DNA of 64,000 nucleotides. Origin: Aquilaria yunnanensis (lineage: Eukaryota > Streptophyta > Magnoliopsida > Malvales > Thymelaeaceae). The notes below the pieces were generated by a model, which was given only the letters and a program-made list of their open reading frames with translations, was not told the DNA's origin and did not search any database. The first letter of the stretch is position 1; each line of letters opens with the position of its first letter. Where the stretch lies: NCBI GenBank assembly GCA_039654915.1, contig CM077599.1, forward strand, positions 11,658,501 through 11,722,500, written 5' to 3'. Positions 23,899 through 36,111 of this stretch are shown piece by piece. Both the position numbers and the translations under genes were made by a program.

Positions 23899-25628
23899 TT
23901 CAGGAAGGTAGACACCTTCTTGTACTTTGCTTTGCCTTTATCTTTTTTCGGCCTTCATTTTTGTGGGCTACCATTAACTCTCTCCTTAAAGTTAAAAGGG
24001 TAGATATGTGCGAGTATGCCGAGTCTGTAGGTTTGTAGGTGGATCAATATGTTACGTACCTATATTTCTTAGTACGCGACTTGTGGATTGGCATGATCGA
24101 AGCCTTTGTTTCTATCATTCTTTGCAGATATTTCTTATGAATTAGACAAGTTAGATTTACTGCAATGCTCACGAGCAACTGGTTTTCAGTTTAAAATCAA
24201 AGAGAGCTAGCTACCTGTTGCGTGAAACTAATCTACTCGACATTTCACTGCGTTCCACCCAACCAGCATTTGATCACCTGTTCTTAAAGTTTCTATTTTC
24301 GCGGGCACCTTTAGGTTCACTTAGTAAAATAGGCCAGTCCTTGAATATTCAGTAGGATTCAAGACTTAAAGGGGAAAATCGATTTTTTTTATTCTGGTTC
24401 CAAGTTCCTTGTGAGCTACATTAGGCTGACTATTTTATAGTTGAGTGGCCCATCTAGGGATAATTCTCCCATAAGCCTATATTTTTTTATTCATAGGACT
24501 CGAATTCTAAATTTTGCTACAAGGTGATGGATTTCCTTATTATTAAACCTCACATGTTTCTTGGCAGGAAAATCAATATTCACAAACACGTGTCAATGTT
24601 TTAATATTTTTTTTTCTAATTTCGTTTTGGTTACAACTTACAACTCTTAATTTTTGTGAACTTAACAACTTGTAGTGATTTTAAAAATAAGTTATTAGTG
24701 ATTATTGCTCAACTTCTATAAAAATTGAAAGTTTATATATAAAAACGTCCCAAAGGTATTAAAATTTTTTTTTTGAAGGATTTCAGTATTTTTATTGATT
24801 TTTTTGTTTCGTTTGGTATGAGAAAAATTCATGGGAAAAAAAGTATGGGAAAAATTCATAAAAAAATAATTTTTTTAAAAAAAATTATTCAAGTGACTAC
24901 TAGTTAGATGGAGTTTAGACTTTTAAATGACATTACAAGAGAATCAAACGAGGGGAAGGAAAACATGAAATTTTAGGTAGTGAGATCTAAACGAATAAAT
25001 TAACTAATTAGGTTTTTTTTTTAAAAAAAAATTTAAGTAATAATATTTAAAAGTATAGCTTCCCGAATATCATTTTGAGATTTTATTTAGAAATGATTAT
25101 TTTGCCAAATTAATTTTTCATGTTTCTTATAGTGACAAATAAAAATTACATGTGGCTTTGCCCATGCCAAAAGATAAGGCAGAATAAAAGCCGAGGGAGA
25201 GCTGTTACTAGTTCATCTTCGTTTAGCCTACACCTTCTGGTGGCAGCTCAAAGACAGGACCCCCACGAGCCTTATTCCCCTAGTTAGGTGCTAAGGCAGA
25301 TGTCCCGGCCGGACAAATTTCCTCGCCGTTTCAGGGTTCACTTTTTTACATTAGCTCCGGAAAAACACTTCGTGTAACTTACAACAGAATTTACAGATTT
25401 TCTTAAAAACAAAACGAGTTCAAAAACACACTGGAAATGCAATGACTAGCAACCTTTATATTCGATCTCATGGCTATAATATCCCCAAGACTACCCTCGA
25501 GGGTCAATTTGGCATTTGGTGCAACAAACACCTAATAATCAGATGTCTGTAAGGGATAGAAATATAAACAAGAAGATGCCATCCAACCAAATCTGGTGCA
25601 ATGTCGGTGCGTATATCCCAGTTACTGT
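23899..25628. other. Convergent intergenic region between pinin and MAA3-like genes
   Basis: It holds the 3' UTR of pinin (about 23899-24150) and, on the other strand, the 3' UTR of the helicase gene (about 25400-25628). The middle is AT-rich with no supported gene. Confidence 0.5.
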
Positions 25629-28600
25629 CTATTCGTCACCACCGCCTTCATACATGTCTTCATCACCATCTTCATATTCAGGTTGCCCCTCATCACCATC
25701 TCCAGCATTTCCATATATTGGAACATTGTCGTTCTCGTCATCACTCCCATCCATCGCTTCTACAGCCTCTGCCCCAACGGCCATTGACTCCAACTTCTCA
25801 TCATCGAAAAATGAAGTGTAAGGTTTTGATACCTATGCACATAATTCAATTTTCCAAGCTTGTAAAGCATTCATAATATGTGCGTTGAAGCCTAGAAACA
25901 TAATACCTTTTATGACATGCACATGAACTGATCAGAAAGGCCATCTCTCATAGATAATCTAAAAGCTCCATCAGAATATTATTCTCTACATACTTAGACC
26001 TCATTATAAATTGGTCTGCGTTGTAATTTCACAGGTGAAAGAACATAAAGTTCCCATCTGACATGGATAAAACTCAAAGTTAAGATCTTAAGCAATAATT
26101 TTACCTGAAAGAAACACCTTCTGCTTTCTGCACTTTCAATCAAGCTGTTCCAATGTTCATCTGTTCTAAGTGCTGATGCCGAACCTATGACCTGCGGACA
26201 CAACACAAACAGTCAAACAAACAGCCAGGAACAAGAAAATTAACATCCTGATACAAAGCTAGAGAACTATAATCATGATCCCTGCTGCAATACCAGTACA
26301 GAAGATTTGGCTCGCGTGATTCCAACATTCATTCGTCTGAAATCAGACACAAATCCAATTCCTCTGTCTTCACTTGCTCTGACACAAGAAAATATTACAA
26401 CATCTTTCTCCCTACCCTGCAGTAAAGGAGCAAAAATAGATCTTCCGTTAATTTCACCCTTTTTACTGAAACGGAATAATCAGATTTCTGAAGGGGCTAG
26501 AACTCCTATATTTAGTCTGACACTTCGATGCCAAAAGGAGTTAAATCTTATAACTTAGGTGCAATACAGGTCGGCCATTTATGTTCTAATACTACTGAGG
26601 AATTTATAGCAGGTAACTGCAATTTATATGCAACAAGAAGTTCAGTATTAGCAATTTCCCATCAGTACTAGAACTTCTAAATAGAACTGACATTTTTGTT
26701 TTTGAAAAACTTTACATCAGACAAATTCCAAAACCAGATATGTCTGAGGAATTGCAGAAAATATATGCGCTAGAACCCAACATGCCCACCTACCATCCCA
26801 ATGCAGAAGTAAATACATGTAAATGCTTAAGAACTGTTCCAAAGGGGAGCAAGTGCTATAATGCTTTGTACCTGAAAGCCATCAACTGTGCCAATGTCTA
26901 CCACTTTTTTTGATTCCACCCCAAAAGTTTCCTGAAATCTTTCTTGGAAAAGCTTTACTTGATGTCTATACGGGCTTATGATTGCAAGCTGTGCACTCGA
27001 CTTAAGATCCTGAAACATGGTTATCAATTTATGGAACAACACGAGAGCAAAGTCAACCTCATCAACATTCACCCATGACCCGCTTCCTGAGGGTTGAGAC
27101 TCCTTCCCTTCGTGTATATCAAAGAAGCAAAATGGTCCAAAGCAGCGATATTTATGCCAGGTACGGGTCGTCTGTTCTTCAACATCAGGCCCATCTTCCA
27201 ATGCCTCGTCATAGAACTCCTTTGAAGGAAAACTTCTTATCTGTCTTACAAGAAAAACATCAAACGCAGAAATAAACAAACAGATAATTGCTACAAACAT
27301 GCAGGGTTCCAATCTTTGGTAAAAATTTTAAAGAAGACTAGGAAGCTAGCATCTGATCTAACATTTTAACCAGAGAGACTGTGCAAAGAATCAAAACTGA
27401 CCACCCAAATTCAAGATATGTAATGACCTCACCCTAAGCTACCTATCATTGATCTATTCAAGCTTGTCAAATCTATACAATACCCAACAGGTTATTACCT
27501 ACTCCACAGAGTCCATGCAGCATATAACATGCCATGTTTTACCAACATTCTTGGACATCAGCAGCATCTTTATTTTTCATAAAAGATCAACACCTCAGTA
27601 ACAAAAAGCATGCAAAGCAAAAGTTATTGGATTAAGATATGCTAACCCCTGGATGCATTCTGTATTGTGTCCTCAGCATTTGTACAGGATAACCAGCTCT
27701 TTGAAACCTCTTGAACAAACTTTTACCATACCTTTAAGAACAAGATAGGTGGGGAGGGTAGGAGAATTATACACCATAAATCAGTATTATAAAAATAAGA
27801 TTCATAAAAATCAATTATCAATTTCAGTAACATAAGAAAATAGCAAAGAGACGTTATTATCGTCAAGACAGAAAATTTACCCAAATTTCTCTGCTACTGG
27901 AGAAATCACAGTGGCAGGTAGTTGAACCGGATCACCTATCTGAAGAAGAAATTTTTTTTTTTTTTTTTTTAAAAAGCAAGCCTGAAGATAGATCTTCAGC
28001 TATATCAAATGAATCAGCTGGTAGATACATATCAATAGATAACGGAATGAGCATATGCCAGTTTGCTTGCCCCTCACCCCATTTTACGAGTATCATGTGC
28101 ATACCCATCACTATTTGTTTAATTTTACAAACAACAAGTCAAGAAACATGTAAAAGATTTGAAATACATTAGAGTATGAGATGCATGAATTGAGACCAGC
28201 ATGAATACAGTAAGTGGAGCTGTTGGATATAAGGGTAAAATGAAAGGATTTTCTCAATTTGACTTGACAACTTATCTAACTTATGAAACAGAAGTATCTC
28301 ATTGACTTAAGTCTTGTACAGTATCTAAGAATTCAGAAGATTCTAGAATACGAATACTCTACATAACACACAAAATCAGTATTAGGATGAGAGCTGCTAC
28401 TAAAAATTCGCAAGCACACTTCAATACCTCTCTCCACCACAAAAGACAGAAAGTTATACGCAATGCTGTTTGTGGAAAAGGGTGACCATACCAGAAATAC
28501 TTGTTTGCATCCGCAGGCCAAAGGGACTAGTGTTGCGGGCTCCACCTGGACAAGCATATATTAGATGACACTTATCCAGGGTTGACACGCAAGATGATTA

Positions 28601-31600
28601 TAAATAGGAGTGCTGCAGTATCTTGGCAAATAAATTTATGAGCAATTCAAAGCCAATACTTGATAGCCAACAGATAAAACAGTACAACTTAAGTATGACA
28701 TACAGAAACAGAAGACTCATCATCATCATCATCATCATACTATAAACGGACTATGTATTTGTCACTCACAGCCTGGGCAGCTTCATCGATAATAACAACA
28801 TCAAAACTAGAACTCATCCTAGAGAGAACTGCTGAACCACTGAAGCTGAGGGTGGAAAAAACCTACATGGAAAAAAAGAGGAAATTTTTATCATGACAAT
28901 AATAATACTTGCAGTAAACTGAGAGAAAGGTTAATTTGCATACAATCACTGCCTCATCTAAAACAGAGGCACGAATACTGTCCATATCCCTTCCAGTGGC
29001 CCCTTGTTTCTGCTTGTCTGCAGCTAAGTCACGCTTCTGATTCACCTGTGAAGTGATTGAACTTTTCACCATCAAATTCAAATTAACCATCAAAGTTACC
29101 TTTAGTGATTAAAGAGTATAAAGTTTAAAATCAGGCAATAACATTTTTTTTTCTTTTATCATTCAGCTTCAAACATCTAACGTTCATTGGGATGAATTTC
29201 TCTAGGCAATATTATGATTTGTAAATATAATCATTGATCTCTTACAATTTGTACAAGTTTATTTATTTATTATTTTTATAAGAAAATAGAATAGTATATA
29301 TAACTCAAGGAGCACCAAGGTGCAGGAATTTGTATAAGTTTATGCTTAAGACTAATAAAATCATAAAAATTTCCTGACACTAGACTTCCATCCTCAGTTA
29401 AACAAAGTGGAATCAGATGGGATACAGATGCATATGCAGGAACAAGAGCACCAATTTAGCAAAATCTAACCATGATTTGAAGCAGGAGAATATTTTTCTG
29501 TATCTTTGGTCAGTTAAGTCTTCAAGATGTTTGATATCCATAACTAAAGTACCGATTTAAAAAATCAGATCATCAAACCCTACCCAACCATTTCAAGGCC
29601 ATGATAACGTTCTCCTGTTAAAAGTTAGATCAACTTGTCAATGTAATATCTGCGTTAGGGACCTAAAATTTTGTTATATCTTCTCTCCTTTCATCATCTA
29701 TAGCCTCAAGCTAGATGTGTTCTAATATTTTTAAAGCATTGAGGGAATGGGATCTGGTACCACAAACCCAAAAAACAAAAAGAATTTCACAATTCCAATT
29801 GTGTTTAAGCCTCAGAAGAGACCAATTTATTTCCTTCAATATGGACACTAATGGAACGAATCAATTTTTAAGGGGGGGAAAAAAAGCTTTCCTTGAATAA
29901 TGAATTGATTACCGGAAGAAAATGGAATACTTTATAGAATTAGTATTTTGATGATGAATATAAAATGCACAAAGATCTTTACTGAGTAACATTGAAATGA
30001 TGCTACCATCATTTTGTCTCCTTAAGTAGGTTACCTATAAGATTATCAATTTCAAGCCAGAATAACGTGGTTAAATTGTGCTGGAGGATTTTTTGGGGAT
30101 AGAAGTATGGCTCACACAACCTTGAATATGGTTTTTGTCGGAACAATGCTTTGAATCACATAAATTCAGTTTATAATGCTGTTCTTAGATCTTGCCACGT
30201 ACAAGGTAATCCAAGGACACGGCCTCAACAGAGTGATGTGGTTTAAGACCAATCCGGACAATCTTAGGAGTATATGCACGGACCTTTTCATCCCGAACAC
30301 CTGTAATAAATAGAGAGCAAAGAATATGTAAGTACATGTATCTATAGCAACACACCAGCAAGTATTATCATAGTGAGAAGAACCAAACAAACCAGTTTTA
30401 AGGAGGCGATACACAATCTCATCAAGTGCAGAGTTTGATGGGGCACACACCAGCACTCGGACACGATATTTGCGCCTAGAGGTCACAGCTTCTGGTTTCT
30501 GTGAAAATTAAATCAACTGTCATAATCTGATATGCACGGCAAGACCCAATGGCAAGATTAATGCCTACCATTTCATTTCCAGAGGTAGGAAAGAAACCAT
30601 CATCACCATCAACAGGCATAACTAAGTCTCTGGGATTTGCACCAACTAACCATGGAGATGCCCTTTCCCAATGCTTGTATCTGGTAAACATGCGTTATAG
30701 AAAAAAACAATAATTATAATAAGAACAACTGAACACTGAGAGGTTGATGCTCACTGCAATTGTGCTCAGCGGAGAAATGTAAGAATATCTTTCCCATCTC
30801 GGAACCAGGAAAAAAAATCAATAGTGAGATGGATATTTCCAATTAATTTCAATTTCAACATATAGGGTCAAATGCATATTTATTGCGATCAACTTAAGAG
30901 ATATCCACATATTAAGAACCCCACAAGCTTTTGGCATATTAATGTAATCCATTTCATGTTGCAAGGTAATGAGCTGTAGCATGAAATAGGGGTCATGACA
31001 ACAGTTCCCTTTCACTTTGTGATATGAACTTAATGCCCAGCACAACCATCCAGCTTAAAGCACGCAAATAAAAAGATAAATAATGGGATAACTCCACTTC
31101 ATGATATGGCCAATATTGACAGCAGTGATGTCTTAGATTTATTTTCATTTAAATAGTTCTAATGCTTGCTACTGATAACCCCATATGATGCTAACCTCGC
31201 AATAGAAATGCATAAATATTTACACCAATCATAAAATCTGAAAGCATAGGTAAAATTCAAAGATGAAATGGAATAAGCATCAAAAGTCAAAACATACTTT
31301 TCTTGAATGGGTAGCTCTGGACCACAGTTGACTGGAAGTCCACTCCTACATGGAAATCAAGCAGATAAATTATCATAAAAGGAAAATGACATTCTTTCCC
31401 CTATTTTCCCCTACCTGGAGTTAATTCTTGCTGGTGTTGCGTGCAAAATAGCACTCAGGAGCCCAAGGATGGTCTGTGTCTTCCCCGTGCCTGGGGGCCC
31501 CTGAAATCAAAAGATCTGGTAAGCATCTACATTGTACTCCATGCAAAAGTGAGATACAAGCTATCACCGTGTTCACACTCTAAGAAGCCTACACAAATAA

Positions 31601-34321
31601 CGGTTTTTGCTGGGTTCATGGGAGTAGGCTTGTAGAGGGATGAATATTGCAAAAAAAGTATTCCTTTCTTTTCTATTTTTTTTCTTTAACCAACTGAACA
31701 AACATTTCTAATCAAGAGGAAGACAGATCAACAGTAGCGTCTTGTTACTTACTGAAACTAAAACTTTAAAATGCCAATGAGAATGAGAACATTTCTCAAG
31801 AAAGTTAGGCTGCCATATTGTACTATAAATTTCAAAATAAAATCTAGCAGTGAAGACTTGCATTTCAATACGTATTATCCTTAAAAGAAGGATGAATGCT
31901 GATCGTACCTGTATTAGAATGAAGGCTTTACGAGCAAGACCTGCCTGTATTAGTTGTAAATAGAAAGCTCTTTTTAGTTATGGTATGTGTACTGAATATA
32001 GCTAGATTCTAGATCAATAGTAAGAATCTGGTATGTCATAAATGGAACACTTTGAGCATACTCACATCTATAGCCTCCTTCTGAGATTTATTCAGGTTCT
32101 CCAGAAAATAATCATGCAACATGGTTGAAACTTTCCAGGCCTCATCGCCAGAATCAGAATCTCTTTCTGCAGCAGTTAGTATCAAATCTTTGAAGGGGAG
32201 GGAGCCAACTGAACACAGGGCAATGTATTCACGAGCAATGGTAGATAAACTGCATATCTAGAGGGGAAAAAAAGAGGAAAAGATGCAGCATTAAGAAAAA
32301 AGTGTGATTAAAAGAGATTGTGTTTCTGAAAATGAAGGGCACGGATCATTGACTGATATTGTCAACTGTATCTGACTAACAAGACAATGAAACTTAAAAC
32401 TCCATGTTAGACATTTTTTTTTTTGAAAAAAAAAAGTGTTGCCTAATAGTAGCACCCATATTTTCTTTCAACTATGTTGCTGACACTGGAAACAGATATA
32501 AATCTTTATAATATTTTAAACAATCCAAAAAAAAAAAACAAAGAAAAAAGAAGCAGTAATTGCTTCTCAATAAGAAAAATCATTTTACTCGAAGTAATGC
32601 CATAAGGCTCATATAAAATGGATCAACTTAAGACCCACTTGCATGGGACTAACTTTTCCAAATTTCTTGGAAGTACCTTTAGGTAAGTGTCAGACATGGT
32701 TGATATAGGTATTATCAGCCAAGGGACATTAATCATTCAGCAGTAAGAAACTTGTGAGTGGATCATAAATTAAAAAACGCATCATGAAAGTTGCCAACTG
32801 AAGTAGAAGAACGTTTTAGAAATTTCCTGGTCAATGCAAGAATGCAACTCTTAGAATCTAATAATACCATCCACCTGTTTCCAAAATTCCAGTACAATAG
32901 ATTAAGTTTAGTAGTGTCACTTTGTTTACAAGAATCATGTGCTAAAGTGTTGAATTAAGCCATATCACAAACTTCCTGAGGAATGTCTCCAAAAAAAAAC
33001 AAAAACGCATATTAGAAAAACAACCCTCACCTTAATGGTGAAAAGCCGTTTCTCCACAGCATTAGCTGAAGATGTTACAAGAGCTTGCATGCGTGAAAGC
33101 CTCCCAGGATGCTCCTTAGCATCAGGGTTTACTTGCACAAACTCTGCTCCTAAGAACATTCTGAGCCTAATCAGATTCTTCTGCCTATGCTCCACCAAAG
33201 CAAAGGCATAGGTTGCAGCCCTTGTGGGAAGCTGTTTACCCTCTTTGAACTGCAAGAAGTGCTGCCGCAGTTAACAATGCAATCAATCTAATACTATGTT
33301 TTTTTCTATAAGCTGGCAAGGAAATGTTCCTGATTGTCCATTCTGAATACCAAAAGAAAGCCATACTAAATAAGAATTTAAGGTGAATACTTTGCATTGA
33401 TCTCATTAAAACAGAAATAAAAGCCAGAGCTCGTGACAAAAAAAAAAAAAAAAGATACATAAAGCAGCAAAAAAAAAAAAAAAAAGAAATGTAGAATCTA
33501 AATCATGAAACCCGTAAACAGGGACGTTAAATTAAAGGTAGAGCGAGTTAAGCATGAGATCATCTATGAAGGAACAAAGAGAGGTGTTAAATTCTTAAGG
33601 TCATTTTTATCATCCAGGCACAGGGAGATTGCTAGAACATGGCCCTTTGGCTTCTCATTACCTCTTCTTTCGAAAGCAGTAAAAGATCATTTTGTGACAC
33701 TGATTCCTCCTCACCTGCTTCATAAGTAACAGCAGGCAAATGAAACCCGTCAGCCTCATTACATTCCATAACCAACCTCAGCTTCCACTCGGCCGCTGCC
33801 AATGAAAGTCAAATATAGACACGTGAGAAGGAGAGACATCGAACATGAAAAACCTAAAGACAGAAGACTAACTTTCAAAGCCATTGTACTGTATTCAAGA
33901 AGTAACTCGAAGATATTTTTAAATTTCAGAATTATCCAATTCATAAAGGAATTAGAAATCGAAAACAGATACCTTCTTCCTCGTCTTTCCTTTGTACAAT
34001 CTGAGCCTTGACTTCCTCGAACAAAAGTGGCTCAAAGGTTGCTAGATAATCATCGACGTCTTTGTAAGTGTCCTTCACTTCTTTCAACATGGCTGGGTCA
34101 TCTTTCGCATTTTTCTGCTTTCAAAAACCATACCCACAAAACAAAATTAAACGAAAACGAATATATCCTGAATCCTCGCTCACAGATATATATCAAAATA
34201 TAACACCTAAAACCCGTACATTGGAGAGCTTGAGAAGGCGAAAATAGTCCCAGCCCAGAATGATTTGGCAGAAACGTGTGAAACAAGCCTCCTCTTGAAG
34301 CTTGCCTTTGTCGATGGCCAT
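25629..34321 (-). CDS. MAA3: MAGATAMA3/senataxin-type superfamily 1 helicase, 20 coding exons
   Basis: Exons in transcript order: 34321-34220, 34114-33973, 33795-33662, 33249-33031, 32257-32066, 31944-31909, 31500-31415, 31345-31298, 30680-30569, 30498-30393, 30300-30203, 29045-28944, 28862-28770, 28545-28492, 27939-27881, 27731-27647, 27240-26872, 26416-26294, 26191-26105 and 25832-25629. All junctions are GT-AG and in phase, giving 816 aa, essentially the length of Arabidopsis MAA3. Motifs in order: Walker A GPPGTGKT (276-283), VCAPSNSALDE (motif Ia), DEAA (485-488), GDPVQLPAT (510-518), TQYRMHP (motif IV), VDGFQGREKD (675-684) and NVGITRAK (motif VI), then an acidic tail. The family (Sen1/senataxin, UPF1-like SF1B) unwinds RNA-DNA hybrids. 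The Arabidopsis gene is needed for female gametophyte development and pollen tube guidance. The start MAIDKGKLQEE fits the family N-terminus. No break or lost catalytic motif is seen. Confidence 0.95.
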
Positions 34322-34797
34322 GTCTCCGCTGTTGCTTTCCCTGCTCAGCGCTCAGTCCAACTTCCCATTTCAGAGGAACAGCGAATGAGCGGGGACGACA
34401 AACAGGGTTTAAGACATAACCAAAACCTTGACCTGGGTTTGTGAGTTCCGCCATTGGAGAACATAATGGGCTTTGCTGCGGGTCGTGTTGGTTAATGACA
34501 CTTAATGGGCCTTAGCCTTTCACTCACGTTTCGCGCATCACCCCCCCCCAAATATAGCAGTATTTTGTGTGTTTTTTTTTTTTTGAAAACCAAAATTCTT
34601 AAGTCTAAATCAATTTTTTTAACACATACGCTTGAAGTAATAAATTTCATCGTCCCAATGAAGAACTTATTTTATTTTAGTCCATAAAATCAATTATAAG
34701 TCAAACTTTGAGAAAAAAATAAAGAATACGTTGTCTCTAAAAACTTGATAAAAATGCTTTTTTTTTTTTATGAAAAGAGTATATATTATACGTTTGA
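34322..34797 (-). promoter_or_regulatory. Upstream region of the MAA3-like gene
   Basis: It contains the 5' UTR and promoter of the helicase gene (read leftward). A 118-codon open frame overlapping exon 1 in another frame (34098-34454) is a shadow. No clear TATA box is seen. Confidence 0.4.
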
Positions 34798-35400
34798 TCA
34801 ACGATAACAAGTTGAGTCCATGCCCACAAAATTTTGAACCGAACTGGGGAGGTTCAACTGGTGCCACATATCAGCATAAGCTAATTCCAAACCTTCCTGA
34901 ACTAAAACATGAGCTATAGCATTTGCTTGCTTTCTAATGTGTTGCACCTGCCACACCCCAAAACTACAAAGGAGGGATCTAATAGTAGCAACATGATCAA
35001 ATGCTTCAAGCAAACCATGCCCATCACCGATGATAGTTTGGACCACCTGTAGCTTATCCATCTTGAGGATAATCTGGTCCACTCCCATGGCTTTCATGAG
35101 CTTGACACCATTTAGTGCAGCTAGACACTTGCCATAGAAAGGATTCATGATACCATCACCTTGTGCTGCCTAGGCTGCAAGCTAAGGTCGTTGTCAGTGA
35201 TCTACCAATTTTATAGGGGAAACTACGCCAAAGTGCAGCTCTTCATCATTCAATGCTCATTTGATCTTCCAATCCAATTGAACCATAGAGAGCTGTAGCT
35301 TACCAAAGACAACCTTGTTCCAATTTGTCCAAAGAGGATTTGAATTGGAGGTTTGCTTTTCTTGCCTATAAGGGCTTGATGAAAATGCCTTTTAACCTGT
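34798..35400 (-). pseudogene. LINE-derived RNase H fragment (decayed)
   Basis: A 116-codon frame (34798-35148) contains LKMDKLQVVQTI, a GLLEAFD segment and HIRKQANAIAHVLVQEGLE. This is the second half of the RNase H-like domain that ends many plant LINE reverse transcriptases. Further upstream on the same strand (to about 35400) there are recognisable but stop-interrupted pieces such as NKVVFGK. No reverse transcriptase domain is left, and the acidic residues expected at the start of the domain are missing. It is a dead remnant next to the helicase promoter. Confidence 0.65.
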
Positions 35401-35706
35401 TCGAATCATAGGTTTGCTTTTCTTTTCAAGAGGGTAAGCATTGTATTAGGTCTTGTTTTTTATTTTTTATTTTTATCTTAATTAGGTGACGTTTCTTCAT
35501 TTTGTCGTCACGAAGTCATATTTCTCATATTAACACGTCTTAATTGGATTCTTTCCCACAGTTGACTTTGCTAGAATTTTGATAAAAAATATCTATTCTA
35601 GTCTTTAACTTTTTTTTTTCATTCTATTCACAGTCACAAACCTTGACACTTATGAATCAGACAATTTTGCCCCTAACTTCAATCCCAGTTCCCTCTTGTT
35701 TGTCGC

Positions 35707-35997
35707 CTACACAATTTTCTCTTTTGTCCGGAACAAGAAAACGTCAGTGGTGGAGGCAGAACGGCTGCAGAACCAACAATACAAATCCCACATTAGATCC
35801 ACCACCACTCTGTCCACAAAAATCATCTCGTTTCCTCTAAAATTCCATCTTAATTTCTCCAACTCCACCTCTAATGTCCTTTTCCCATCGATCGACACCG
35901 ACAAGATGCCACCGTTGTTCCAATCTTTGACACCGTTCACTATCTCATATGCCCCTCTTTCTCTCTCGTTGAACCTCGTTTTCATCCGATACACCAA
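35707..35997 (-). pseudogene. Fragment of a DUF868 plant protein gene
   Basis: Within a 134-codon minus-strand frame (35707-36111), the part from MKTRFNERERG to WDLYCWF and VFLFRTKEK matches the C-terminal half of the plant DUF868 family: FNERG-like start, SVSIDGKRTLEV, LRWNFRGNEMIFVD and a WD..CWF end. The upstream ~36 residues of the frame do not resemble the family. The usual N-terminal half (these genes are normally intronless, ~300 aa) is not found nearby, so this is a truncated copy. Some conserved positions differ from what I expect of the family, which supports decay. Confidence 0.6.
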
Positions 35998-36111
35998 ATT
36001 GAGATTACGAATTAATTGTAGTATTGGCATTATATACACATAGAATACGAGTATTTCTGTAACAGAAACGAAGAAGAGCCAATCCAATTTTGGTTTTGGA
36101 GCAAAAACCAA

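Noticed and set aside
29046..30202. Extra exon in the largest intron of the MAA3-like gene
   Set aside because: The flanking exons join in phase and match the family without a gap; the 61-codon frame at 29715-29900 is on the other strand.
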